Shown: piece by piece, positions 27,609 through 35,245 of the stretch | Layout: each line of letters begins with the position of its first letter | Numbering within the stretch: position 1 is the stretch's first letter | Assembly (NCBI GenBank): GCA_964427855.1 | Contig: CAYRVH010000010.1 | Coordinates: 5,853-69,852, forward strand | Source of the DNA: JAUPKT01 sp964427855 | GTDB taxonomy: Bacteria; Desulfobacterota; Desulfomonilia; Desulfomonilales; Desulfomonilaceae | Length of the DNA: 64,000 nt | Direction of reading: 5' to 3' | Notes under the pieces: model-generated | Told to the model about the DNA's origin: nothing | Database searches by the model: none | Seen by the model: only the letters and a program-made list of their open reading frames with translations | Made by a program: the position numbers and the translations under genes

Positions 27609-28147
27609 GCCTCGGGAGAAGATTGCCGATCGTAGGAATAATCATCTTGCGTGAGCGGCCGTTGATTCAAATATTGAATATAGGCCTCTTCCGTCATGAC
27701 ATATTTCAGATCACGCATGGTTTTGTCTCTGTCTCTTGCAAATTCTCTGATATGAAAATTCACAGAGGGGTCCCGTTTGGCCGCAGAGCTCGCTGCACAC
27801 TTTTTCATTTTTTGGTAGGCCTCGTTCTCTTGATCGGCCAGAGCCCAACATCTTCTCTGCGACTCGACCACCCGCTTTGTTCTTTCCTCTACGACGCTCC
27901 TTATGGCGTCAGCCATGGTTTTGCCCCGTTGTCTATGAACGACTCGCTCTCTCACGGCCTGCTCGACTGAGGAGTCTTTCAATCTTTCCGCATCCCCAAT
28001 GGCCTCTTGCAACTCCATCAGCGCTTTTCGCCATTCTTCAACCTCGGATGCGCATACTGATTGGCCGAGACATATGGACTGATTCAGGACAACCATTCCC
28101 ACAATACACAAAATATTGAATGCGGCGCATGATAGCTTCAATGGCAT
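27581..28147 (-). CDS. exported helical protein of unknown function
   Basis: 188 residues. It begins with a signal-peptide-like segment (KLSCAAFNILCIVGMVVLN... ending near LGQSVCAS). The rest is highly charged and helical (EVEEWRKALMELQEAIGDAERL, VVEERTKRVVESQRRCW) with few hydrophobic positions, suggesting a periplasmic coiled coil. I recognise no family. It lies six bases after the phosphodiester-glycosidase-like gene and overlaps the MltD-like gene, so the three exported proteins are co-expressed and probably act together in the envelope. Confidence 0.7.
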   Translation of the reverse strand: MPLKLSCAAFNILCIVGMVVLNQSICLGQSVCASEVEEWRKALMELQEAIGDAERLKDSSVEQAVRERVVHRQRGKTMADAIRSVVEERTKRVVESQRRCWALADQENEAYQKMKKCAASSAAKRDPSVNFHIREFARDRDKTMRDLKYVMTEEAYIQYLNQRPLTQDDYSYDRQSSPEAWRNSRANR

Positions 28148-28153
28148 ACCTTC

Positions 28154-29527
28154 TCACTCGTCCCGCCTGAAGAATGCAAAGAAATCACTCGTGTAGCTGC
28201 GATCCACATAACGATCCAGTGTATAGGTCTTTTGGTCTGGGGACAGCTTTTCCTTCCTGACAAATCTTCCATTTCCATCAGAAAAATAGATGTTGCCGAC
28301 GACATTGTGAGGATTCGCATCCCCATGAATAGCCCGTTGGCATCCTGCCAAAACCAAGGCTTTTGCAAGGTCTTTGGTGCTGATGTGGTGTCCCGCGGCA
28401 AAGACAAGATTGCCGTCATTCCGTATGCCAAATGCGCTTCGCGTCGCCAGGAACCACTCAGGACCAGAAGTAGTAGTATAGGATGGCTGTCCCCACCAGC
28501 TCCCCCAGTACTCGTAGCCGGGCATGGGTTCAGACTCGGATAGGAGATACCCCAGGCCGATCTCAGAGTCGCTCGCTTTGCCGTTGACCGGTATCGTGCT
28601 GACAACCTTGCCGTCCTTCACGATGAGGTGCCGTAGTTGTTTGGCGTCGTGAACGAACTCGACAGGAATGTCTGGACTCCACTCGATGATGTCCACCGAT
28701 GAATCTTGGTAAATGACGAGCGTCGCCATACCAGGGAAAAGGCTCTTGATCACGCGTGACGCAAACACTGTACCGGCTTGGCCAGAATGTTTTTGTTTCC
28801 AAAGCGCATTTGTGACTGCCACCAGTTTATGCCGATCGTCCGGTTTCACGATGGACGAGCCCGGGGTCGCTCCCGGCTCTGATGAACCAACGTACAGTCT
28901 CATCGCGACTCTTTTCATATCGAACAGCAGCATGTGCACGATGGCGTTGGGATATCTTTCACTTGGACGGTAGCTTGTCTTGTACATGAGGGGGTTACCG
29001 TCCTTGTCCGTAGGCAGGCCTGAAGAATCCCACANNNNNNNNNNGCCTTCGTTCTGCAGAGGAGGCGTCGCATACAGCGGCGGAATATTCGCGAGTACGG
29101 GGAGGTCATTGCCCCTTGTATTTTCGTCGTGGTCTGGGACAGCCGCCTCGTCGGCATGGCTAGTCTTTGCGTCGCTTAAATCCGACGTCAACTCTGGATA
29201 AAGCCCAAGTATTTCCAATATGTTGCTTTTTTGTATCGCAGCGTCGGCGTCTTGAGCCGAAGTATAAAGCGGATGAGAATTTTCCGAACCTGCGGTTGCA
29301 ACCTTGTAGGGGGAGTGGGTACGCCTGTTCGTCTCGGTCGCGCCTCCATCCTTCAAAGGCTGGTCTTTATTGGCGGCCAGAAGGCCGCCCCATAGAATTG
29401 ACTCCCAAAAGGGGGAGAATTCAGCACGCGGCTGCGCCGCCGCGTCCAGGGCCGGCGACATCATGAAAAGCGAGGCAAACATGAGAATAGTGAACATGGA
29501 GCGAATAAGCTTCACTCGCGAATTCAT
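28154..29527 (-). CDS. exported phosphodiester-glycosidase-like (NAGPA/DUF2233) protein
   Basis: About 457 residues, with a 10-N gap at 29035-29044 that keeps the frame. ATG 29527 starts a signal peptide (MNSRVKLIRSMFTILMFASL... ALDAAAQ) and follows GAGGG. The upstream frame to 29641 would put the signal inside the protein. After a low-complexity region of about 150 residues, the C-terminal half shows the NAGPA-like order: a secreted beta-rich core with AVTNALW, SRVIKSLFPGMATLVIY, WFLATRSAFGIRNDGNLVFAAG and LAKALVLAGCQRAIHGDANPHN. The family's DGGGSS end reads HGDANPHN, so activity is uncertain. First gene of the exported trio. Confidence 0.6.
   Translation of the reverse strand: MNSRVKLIRSMFTILMFASLFMMSPALDAAAQPRAEFSPFWESILWGGLLAANKDQPLKDGGATETNRRTHSPYKVATAGSENSHPLYTSAQDADAAIQKSNILEILGLYPELTSDLSDAKTSHADEAAVPDHDENTRGNDLPVLANIPPLYATPPLQNEGXXXXWDSSGLPTDKDGNPLMYKTSYRPSERYPNAIVHMLLFDMKRVAMRLYVGSSEPGATPGSSIVKPDDRHKLVAVTNALWKQKHSGQAGTVFASRVIKSLFPGMATLVIYQDSSVDIIEWSPDIPVEFVHDAKQLRHLIVKDGKVVSTIPVNGKASDSEIGLGYLLSESEPMPGYEYWGSWWGQPSYTTTSGPEWFLATRSAFGIRNDGNLVFAAGHHISTKDLAKALVLAGCQRAIHGDANPHNVVGNIYFSDGNGRFVRKEKLSPDQKTYTLDRYVDRSYTSDFFAFFRRDE
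29035..29044. other. assembly gap (10 N)
   Basis: Ten undetermined bases inside the phosphodiester-glycosidase-like gene. Flanking frames agree if the length is correct. Confidence 0.98.
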
Positions 29528-29953
29528 TGAGCCCTCGCTGCGGAGAGCAACGGTCTGTCCTTGTTCATCTATGCTGCGTGCATTCATTTTGTTCACAAAA
29601 ATATCCGCTCCGCGCCCCTCCACAAAAAGAACCTTCCCCACTGTTGACTTGTTCCATCCCCTCAGATATGGGTTGCTGCATAATTCATAACATGTGAGTT
29701 CACGGACGCGTATCGGTCGCGGGCGCGAGAGTACAACGCATATATATTATGGCGCGCAAGACTTTCACCTTTGGCGGTCAAGCGCTTTTTTGGTTTTTAA
29801 CAATTTCGCCTGCGTCCGTCAAGCGGAAGTCCCTTACGAAGGGCCGGCGGCGATTCTCCAACTGGTTCGTCACATTGGCCCCTACCTCAACAAGGCTTTG
29901 CCCCATGAAACGGATGTTCAAGCCCATCATGTCTTCTCAGAAAGGAGCGTGTG
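29528..29953. other. divergent intergenic region
   Basis: Separates the exported trio (minus) from the PHP-UvrD gene (plus). A frame at 29694-29957 is open for 87 codons, but it lacks a recognisable start signal or family and is not called. AAGGAG at 29942-29947 is the ribosome binding site for the next gene. No clear promoter or palindrome seen. Confidence 0.5.
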
Positions 29954-32953
29954 GTGATCTTTCTCGCAGATTTACATGTTCACTCACGTTACTCACGAGC
30001 GACCTCGCGCAGCAGCAATCTCATTGAGCTGGCTCGCTGGGCAGCCATAAAGGGCTTGCGAGTGGTTGCGACGGGCGACTTTACTCATCCAGCATGGCGG
30101 CAAGAAATCCATGAGATGTTGGAAGAGACAGATGCAGGCCTTTATCGGCTCAAAGGGGGATTTCGCCCCCAGGCTGAGGTTGGTTCGGCCGCTTTGGGAG
30201 CAGGAGACGTTCTTTTTATCCTCAATGTCGAGATAAGCTCCATCTACAAATTTGCCGGTCAGGTGCGCAAGGTGCACAGTCTCGTCTTTGCCCCAGACTT
30301 TACGACCATGGACATGCTGAGCTCGCGGTTGGAACGCATAGGAAATATATCGTCGGATGGCAGGCCTATTCTGGGCTTGGATGCGAGAGACCTTTTGGAA
30401 ATCGCCCTGGAGGTGTCAGCGGATTGCTTCGTCACGCCGGCTCACATTTGGACGCCGTGGTTTTCTGTCCTTGGCTCAAAATCGGGATTTTGTTCATTAG
30501 AAGAATGTTATAGGGACCTCGCTGGCCATATTTTTTCGGTGGAGACTGGGCTATCGTCTGACCCTGCGATGAATTATCGTCTTTCGTCCCTGGATCGGTT
30601 CACTCTTATATCGAATTCTGATACGCATTCCCCCTCGCGACTTGGCCGGGAAGCAAACATCATTCAAGGTCAACCGAACTATTGGTCCATGAGGAAGGCG
30701 CTTCAAGAAGGGGCGGCGACGAGGGACACATTAACCAGGGAAATGATAGCGGTCCAGTACGTGGATCAGCCCCGTGACCCGCGTGGCAGCCGCGAGGAGT
30801 TTCTTGGAACGGTCGAATTCTTTCCGGAGGAGGGCAAGTACCACCTGGATGGACACAGAAAATGCGTCGTACGGCTCGAACCCGGCCAGACCGAGCAATT
30901 GGGGGAAAGATGCCCTGTATGTGGTCGGCCGGTCACGGTAGGCGTTATGAACAGGGTAAGCCAACTGGCTGACAGAGGGCCTGATTTTACGCCTCAGCAT
31001 CGTCCCCCATTCTGGCGGATGCTGCCTCTCGAGGAAATTATTGCCCAAATAGTCGGAACGGGATCGAGTTCCAAGAAGGTTCAAACCATTTATTTCGAGG
31101 TTATTGCAAAGCTCGGTCCCGAAATACCGCTTCTCTGTTTTTATCCACTTGAAGAGTTGGAGGGACGTGCGTCGCCTGTATTCTTGGAGGCCATCCGACG
31201 GGCGCGCAGCGAAGAAGTCACTATCAAACCAGGGTACGACGGCCAGTACGGGAGCGTCGAGCTGTTCGCACCCGGGGAGGTTGCTCGACTGTTCGGCCAA
31301 ACTGGGCTTTTCGAGCTCCCCGCGATGAAAAAGAGGAACACGCAGCTTCCTGCATCTACCGTAGGCGAAAAGCCGCATGCAAGCGCCACATCAGCAGGAC
31401 CAACCAGTCGGCGGGACGACGCTCTCAATGATGAACAAAGGGAGGCGGTCGAAGCCGCCGCTGGTCCGATCCTCGTTCAAGCAGGACCAGGAACCGGTAA
31501 AACGTTCACCCTGACCCAGCGGATTGTTCATCTCATAAAGGAGCACAACGTCCCTCCTTCCCAGATAGCGGCCGTCACCTTCACTCGTAAGGCCGCAGAA
31601 GAAATGCGAATGAGGGTGGAGGCCGCTCTTGGTCGTAGGGAGGCCGGTGTCTGGATAGGGACCTTTCATCAGTTGGGTTTACGAATCCTAGAACTATTCT
31701 CTGTCGAGGGGCTGTGTCGTGTGCCTACGCAGATATTGGGAGAGGAGGACGCGCTGAAATTTTTTCATCAAGCACTGCGCGATTGCAAGGTAAAACTCTC
31801 GGCTCGGCGCGCCAAAATTGTATGGGAAATCGCGGTAAAGACGCCTACAGCAGAAGGGCTTACTGGTGGGGGCCCGTTGGACATACCAGTCCAGAAGATC
31901 ATGACCCGCTATCATGATCTGCTGGGACAGCATGGCGCGGTGGAGATGGATGATCTCATTACACTTCCGCTTGAGCTCTTGAAACAACATCGAACCATTC
32001 GCAGTCGGGTCCTTTCTGCATGGAAGCATGTCTTGGTTGACGAATTTCAAGACGTGAATGCGGCTCAATATGAACTCGTGAAGGTCCTTATGGGGCCCAA
32101 CGGCGACGGCCTTTTCGCCATTGGGGACCCAGATCAAGCCATATATGGATTCAGGGGCTCGGACAGATCTTTTTTCACACAGCTTCATTTAGAGAGGCCA
32201 TCCTGCCAGCTCTTTCATTTGAGGCGAAATTACCGATCCCAGGCGAATATTCTGGGGGCGGCGAGGAGAGTCCTTGGCCAGCAATATTCGAACAAAGAGC
32301 TCGTCCCGGAGTACCACGGCTGTGAACGCGTGAAGGTGGTACCCTTGCGGGATCCCCTGGCAGAGGGGCGATTCATAACAGCAACGATCGAGTCCTTGGT
32401 GGGAGGTACGTCCTTCGAATCCGTTGGTCAAGGGGGCCGAGAGGAACGGAATCTGAGCTTTCGCGACTTCGCAGTACTCTATCGCTTGAACACCGTGGGA
32501 GACGGACTCGAGAGGAGTTTCGCCGATTCAGGGCTTCCGTATCAGCGCTCGACAAGAATGAGACCGGAGGAAGAGGCTGAAGGTCTCGACCCGCGGGCCG
32601 AGGCAGTGTCTTTGATGACCATGCATGCATCAAAAGGTCTTGAGTTCTCCGTCGTGTTTATTGCCGGCTGCGAAGAGGGATTGATCCCGTACGCCATAGA
32701 CGAGAACACGTCGGACGCCTCCGAAAGAATCAACGAGGAATGCAGACTCCTCTATGTCGCGATGACAAGGGCGAAACATATTTTGTACCTTACTGCGGCC
32801 AAAAAAAGGGCTGTGTTCGGTTGTGTTCTCCCTGGTTTGCCATCTCGTTTTCTGCCCGCGGTCATCGATTTTCCGTTCGAATTGGAGAAAACATTTGCAA
32901 ATCGAGGGGATCACCGTCGCAAAGCGCCATTGCAATATGGCCTTTTTGAATAA
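29954..32953 (+). CDS. PHP-domain nuclease (EndoQ-like) fused to a UvrD/Rep helicase
   Basis: About 999 residues. Residues 1-400 are a PHP phosphoesterase like endonuclease Q: metal-binding DLHVHSRYSRA, VVATGDFTHPAW, PAHIWTPWF and SNSDTHSPSRLG, plus an EndoQ-type zinc site (HRKC... CPVCGRPV, about residues 296-330). After a linker, residues about 480-1000 are a superfamily 1A helicase: NDEQREAVEAAAGPILVQAG, Walker A GPGTGKT, AAVTFTRKAAEEM, VLVDEFQDVNAAQ, GDPDQAIYGFRGSD, LRRNYRSQANI, MTMHASKGLEFSVVFIAG and RLLYVAMTRAKH. EndoQ nicks DNA 5' of deaminated bases; fusing it to UvrD suggests nick-and-unwind repair in one polypeptide. GTG 29954 has better spacing to AAGGAG than GTG 29951. Confidence 0.9.
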   Translation: MIFLADLHVHSRYSRATSRSSNLIELARWAAIKGLRVVATGDFTHPAWRQEIHEMLEETDAGLYRLKGGFRPQAEVGSAALGAGDVLFILNVEISSIYKFAGQVRKVHSLVFAPDFTTMDMLSSRLERIGNISSDGRPILGLDARDLLEIALEVSADCFVTPAHIWTPWFSVLGSKSGFCSLEECYRDLAGHIFSVETGLSSDPAMNYRLSSLDRFTLISNSDTHSPSRLGREANIIQGQPNYWSMRKALQEGAATRDTLTREMIAVQYVDQPRDPRGSREEFLGTVEFFPEEGKYHLDGHRKCVVRLEPGQTEQLGERCPVCGRPVTVGVMNRVSQLADRGPDFTPQHRPPFWRMLPLEEIIAQIVGTGSSSKKVQTIYFEVIAKLGPEIPLLCFYPLEELEGRASPVFLEAIRRARSEEVTIKPGYDGQYGSVELFAPGEVARLFGQTGLFELPAMKKRNTQLPASTVGEKPHASATSAGPTSRRDDALNDEQREAVEAAAGPILVQAGPGTGKTFTLTQRIVHLIKEHNVPPSQIAAVTFTRKAAEEMRMRVEAALGRREAGVWIGTFHQLGLRILELFSVEGLCRVPTQILGEEDALKFFHQALRDCKVKLSARRAKIVWEIAVKTPTAEGLTGGGPLDIPVQKIMTRYHDLLGQHGAVEMDDLITLPLELLKQHRTIRSRVLSAWKHVLVDEFQDVNAAQYELVKVLMGPNGDGLFAIGDPDQAIYGFRGSDRSFFTQLHLERPSCQLFHLRRNYRSQANILGAARRVLGQQYSNKELVPEYHGCERVKVVPLRDPLAEGRFITATIESLVGGTSFESVGQGGREERNLSFRDFAVLYRLNTVGDGLERSFADSGLPYQRSTRMRPEEEAEGLDPRAEAVSLMTMHASKGLEFSVVFIAGCEEGLIPYAIDENTSDASERINEECRLLYVAMTRAKHILYLTAAKKRAVFGCVLPGLPSRFLPAVIDFPFELEKTFANRGDHRRKAPLQYGLFE

Positions 32954-33006
32954 AAGGTTCCGAGAGGCTGCAGTGTGGGATTTTTGAGGAGAGGGTAGAG
33001 AGAGGC

Positions 33007-33035
33007 TTGACAGAGGTGAGATATTAGGATATTCG
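33007..33035 (+). promoter_or_regulatory. possible sigma-70 promoter upstream of the TlpA-like gene
   Basis: A perfect TTGACA (33007-33012) is followed 17 bases later by TATTCG (33030-33035), a weak -10. TATATT slightly further downstream is an alternative with long spacing. It lies just before ATG 33053, so the leader would be very short. Confidence 0.35.
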
Positions 33036-33052
33036 TATATTAATAAAAGAGA

Positions 33053-33808
33053 ATGAAAAGCCCGCCCGCTGTGAAAAATCCGCACGCTACTCAACATCCT
33101 TCTACCTTGTTCGTCGTCATTGCCGTCGCCTTGATAGCGCATGCTCCTCAGAACCTGGGATGGTGCGAACCTTTTCTCCAGGATTTTCAGTTTTATCAGT
33201 CACGGCAACGTGGGGCAGATATCAAAATGGCAGCACCGGATGGCAAGGTCTTCCGTTTGTCAGACCTCAAGGGTCATGTGGTGCTGCTCAATTTTTGGAG
33301 AAAAGATTGTCCCTACTGCGTGCAGGAAAAGGCGTTTCTTCGAAGGATGTTTCAGTCGATCAACAGCTCTGATTTGAAGATCGTATGCGCGAATTTTTGG
33401 GACAGTCCTGCATGGGTGAAATCCTACGGGCGTCATATAGGCAGCGGTATCGTCGTAGCAGCCAAGCCATCGGGGGCGTACCCTGTGATAGAAAACGTGG
33501 TCAAAGGCCGATTTATGGGTTACCACATCCTCAATGACGCCAGTGAGGCTGTATATGAGGTGAAGGGTTTCCCTTCCACCTACGTGATCGACAAGGAAGG
33601 GTTCGTAGTGGCGGCCCATCTCGGTATGGCGCAGTGGGCTTCAACTCCTGTTGAAAACTGGATTCGGACATTGCTGGCCGACGTCAGGACCAACAGTGGA
33701 CGTTCTGAAGCAATCGAGAAGCTGGAGCAGTTGATTACGATTAAACCCCAATCGAGGGGGCTTCTAGAAGACGTAGGTCGTGCGTCCGAAGATCAACATG
33801 CGCGATAA
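33053..33808 (+). CDS. TlpA-like exported or membrane-anchored thioredoxin
   Basis: 251 residues. A hydrophobic N-terminal segment (LFVVIAVALIAHA) directs export. The thioredoxin-like domain of the TlpA/ResA type runs from about residue 50 to 215: APDGKVFRLSDLKGHVVLLNFW, active site CPYC in WRKDCPYCVQEKAF, and the cis-Pro loop VKGFPSTYVIDKEG. An insert of about 50 residues between the helix and cis-Pro regions (GSGIVVAAKPSGAYPVIEN) is longer than usual. It lies 57 bases upstream of a small probable selenoprotein that may be its redox partner, and in the same direction as the ArsR-type regulator. Confidence 0.85.
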   Translation: MKSPPAVKNPHATQHPSTLFVVIAVALIAHAPQNLGWCEPFLQDFQFYQSRQRGADIKMAAPDGKVFRLSDLKGHVVLLNFWRKDCPYCVQEKAFLRRMFQSINSSDLKIVCANFWDSPAWVKSYGRHIGSGIVVAAKPSGAYPVIENVVKGRFMGYHILNDASEAVYEVKGFPSTYVIDKEGFVVAAHLGMAQWASTPVENWIRTLLADVRTNSGRSEAIEKLEQLITIKPQSRGLLEDVGRASEDQHAR

Positions 33809-33865
33809 ACGACGCCACTGGATTTTATCGTTCGCAGCATGTGGAAGCGTTTGGAGAAGGTACTT

Positions 33866-34027
33866 ATGGAATTAGCTGCGTTCATCCTGATCGTTGCCGG
33901 GTGGTTTGTATTGAACAAGTTCATATTACCGAGATTTGGGATTTCGACGTGAATGTCTGACGCATGCGGTCCGGGTGATCGACATGACGCTGAATCGCGT
34001 GATTCTTCTCCACCGAGGAAACCGTAG
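33866..34027 (+). CDS. small membrane selenoprotein (probable; UGA at 33950-33952 read as Sec)
   Basis: Not visible to ordinary gene calling. ATG 33866 follows GGAGAAGG with ideal spacing. Residues 1-28 give a single membrane helix and a short tail (MELAAFILIVAGWFVLNKFI then LPRFGIST). Reading UGA as selenocysteine 29 continues in frame as Sec-Met-Ser-Asp-Ala-Cys-Gly and runs to TAG 34025-34027, giving 53 residues with Sec29 and Cys34. A 9-bp stem with one bulge and loop CGGGU starts 10 bases after the UGA (next feature), fitting a bacterial SECIS. The alternative is a 28-residue peptide ending at UGA. Position between a TlpA-like thioredoxin and an ArsR regulator suggests a redox role at the membrane. 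Family not identified with certainty. Confidence 0.65.
33963..33986 (+). promoter_or_regulatory. SECIS-like hairpin for the small selenoprotein
   Basis: Arms CATGCGGTC (33963-33971) and GATCG-A-CATG (33977-33986) pair over nine base pairs, one of them G-U, with a single bulged A. The loop is CGGGT (33972-33976). The loop begins 19 bases after the UGA, has G at its second position and contains GU. This fits the known bacterial SECIS rules for distance and loop. Confidence 0.6.
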
Positions 34028-34071
34028 CTACGGAAGCATCATCAGTGGCTTTGCAAAGGGAGAGACCTATA

Positions 34072-34455
34072 GTGACATTTTCTGAGGCGCCGATTACTGC
34101 CGATCCGCGGGGGAATATTGTTAAGGCAACTGGTCGTCCTGATCAAAAGGAAATCATGGCCCAGATCAAGCGGCTCGAGTTTTCGCGAGAGGCTGAAGTA
34201 TTCAAAGCTCTGGGGCATCCGATCCGACTCAAGATCGTGTACGGCCTTCTGAAGCTGGGAGGTTGCAACGTGAAAAATATGCAAGAATGCCTGGGGCTGC
34301 ATCAAGCAACGGTGTCTCAGCATTTGATTCATCTGAAAAATAAGGGCATTATTACGTCGTCACGGCAAGGTTTGGAGATGGTGTATCGTGTGGCAGACGA
34401 ATGGACAACCGCTCTCATTGACAAAATGAGCAAACACCCAGGAGGGTTTGATTGA
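34072..34455 (+). CDS. ArsR-family transcriptional regulator
   Basis: About 127 residues. Winged HTH with the ArsR pattern EAEVFKALGHPIRLKIVYGLLKLGGC followed by LGLHQATVSQHLIHLKNKGIITSSRQG and a beta-wing (LEMVYRVADEW). Two cysteines (GGCNVKNMQECLG) flank the recognition region and could bind a metal(loid) or sense redox state. GTG 34072 is preferred because AGGGAGAG precedes it by seven bases; the frame is open to 34045. It lies 44 bases after the small selenoprotein and may regulate the TlpA-like/selenoprotein genes (inference). Confidence 0.88.
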   Translation: MTFSEAPITADPRGNIVKATGRPDQKEIMAQIKRLEFSREAEVFKALGHPIRLKIVYGLLKLGGCNVKNMQECLGLHQATVSQHLIHLKNKGIITSSRQGLEMVYRVADEWTTALIDKMSKHPGGFD

Positions 34456-34590
34456 GAAACAAGTTGCGTTCATCGATTTATTTTTTGTTGATTTGACTCA
34501 TCTGCGCGGCTATTTTGTCTCATAAGGTAGTTTTGGTACAAGGCGAGGAGTTTCTACGAGGGCGTTCCCAAGAATTGAGAGGGTGAACCA

Positions 34591-35010
34591 ATGAGTGAAT
34601 TGGCGAGATTCGGCGTGTCAATCCCTGATGATTTGCTTGAGAAGTTCGACGTGTTGATCAGAGGCAAGGGATACAACAATCGTTCCGAGGCCATTCGCGA
34701 CCTGATTAGGGATCGCCTGGTGGAGGAAGAGTGGACCGAGACCGATCAGGACGTGGTGGGCACAGTGACCGTGGTTTACAATCATGAGCAAAGCGACCTT
34801 GCTCAAAAGCTGACTGAGATTCAGCACCAAAAACATGATCTGATCATCTCTTCCGTGCATGTTCATTTGGATTATCACAACTGCCTCGAAGTATTGATTA
34901 TGAGGGGAAACCCCGAACAAGTTAAGCGCGCCGGTGAACAATTGATATCGACACGCGGGGTGAAGCATGGCAAGATCACGATGACCACCACAGGCAAAGA
35001 CCTCGAGTGA
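34591..35010 (+). CDS. nikR: nickel-responsive transcriptional regulator NikR
   Basis: 139 residues. N-terminal ribbon-helix-helix (ARFGVSIPDDLLEKFDVLI, NNRSEAIRDLIRDRL) and C-terminal ACT-like domain (VGTVTVVYNHEQSDL, SVHVHLDYHNCLEVLIMRG). The nickel ligands of E. coli NikR (His76, His87, His89, Cys95) are all present here, shifted by three: His79, His90, His92, Cys98. A dedicated nickel transporter is not in the window, so targets lie elsewhere. Start ATG 34591 follows GAGAGGG. Confidence 0.93.
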   Translation: MSELARFGVSIPDDLLEKFDVLIRGKGYNNRSEAIRDLIRDRLVEEEWTETDQDVVGTVTVVYNHEQSDLAQKLTEIQHQKHDLIISSVHVHLDYHNCLEVLIMRGNPEQVKRAGEQLISTRGVKHGKITMTTTGKDLE

Positions 35011-35245
35011 AATGGAAATATTTTTGCCCTGCCGCTCTAAGTGATGCCCTGGGGCATGGGCGCGCTGGTTCATCGCCACGGCGGTTGCTTGCAGTGGTGG
35101 GGAGCGTGGCAAGAGATTTCGCCTGTGTGAAAAATCTCACCGCCTTCGGTCACTTGGCATCGCGCACAACCAGTTTCCGTTGTTTCCCGCCAAGCGCTAG
35201 GGGTCTCGTCATTCAATTCGGCTACGAGACAGGGCCGGCAGAAGA

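Noticed and set aside
29694..29957. 87-codon open frame before the PHP-UvrD gene
   Set aside because: GTG start without a clear ribosome binding site and no recognisable family. The end overlapping the next start could be chance.
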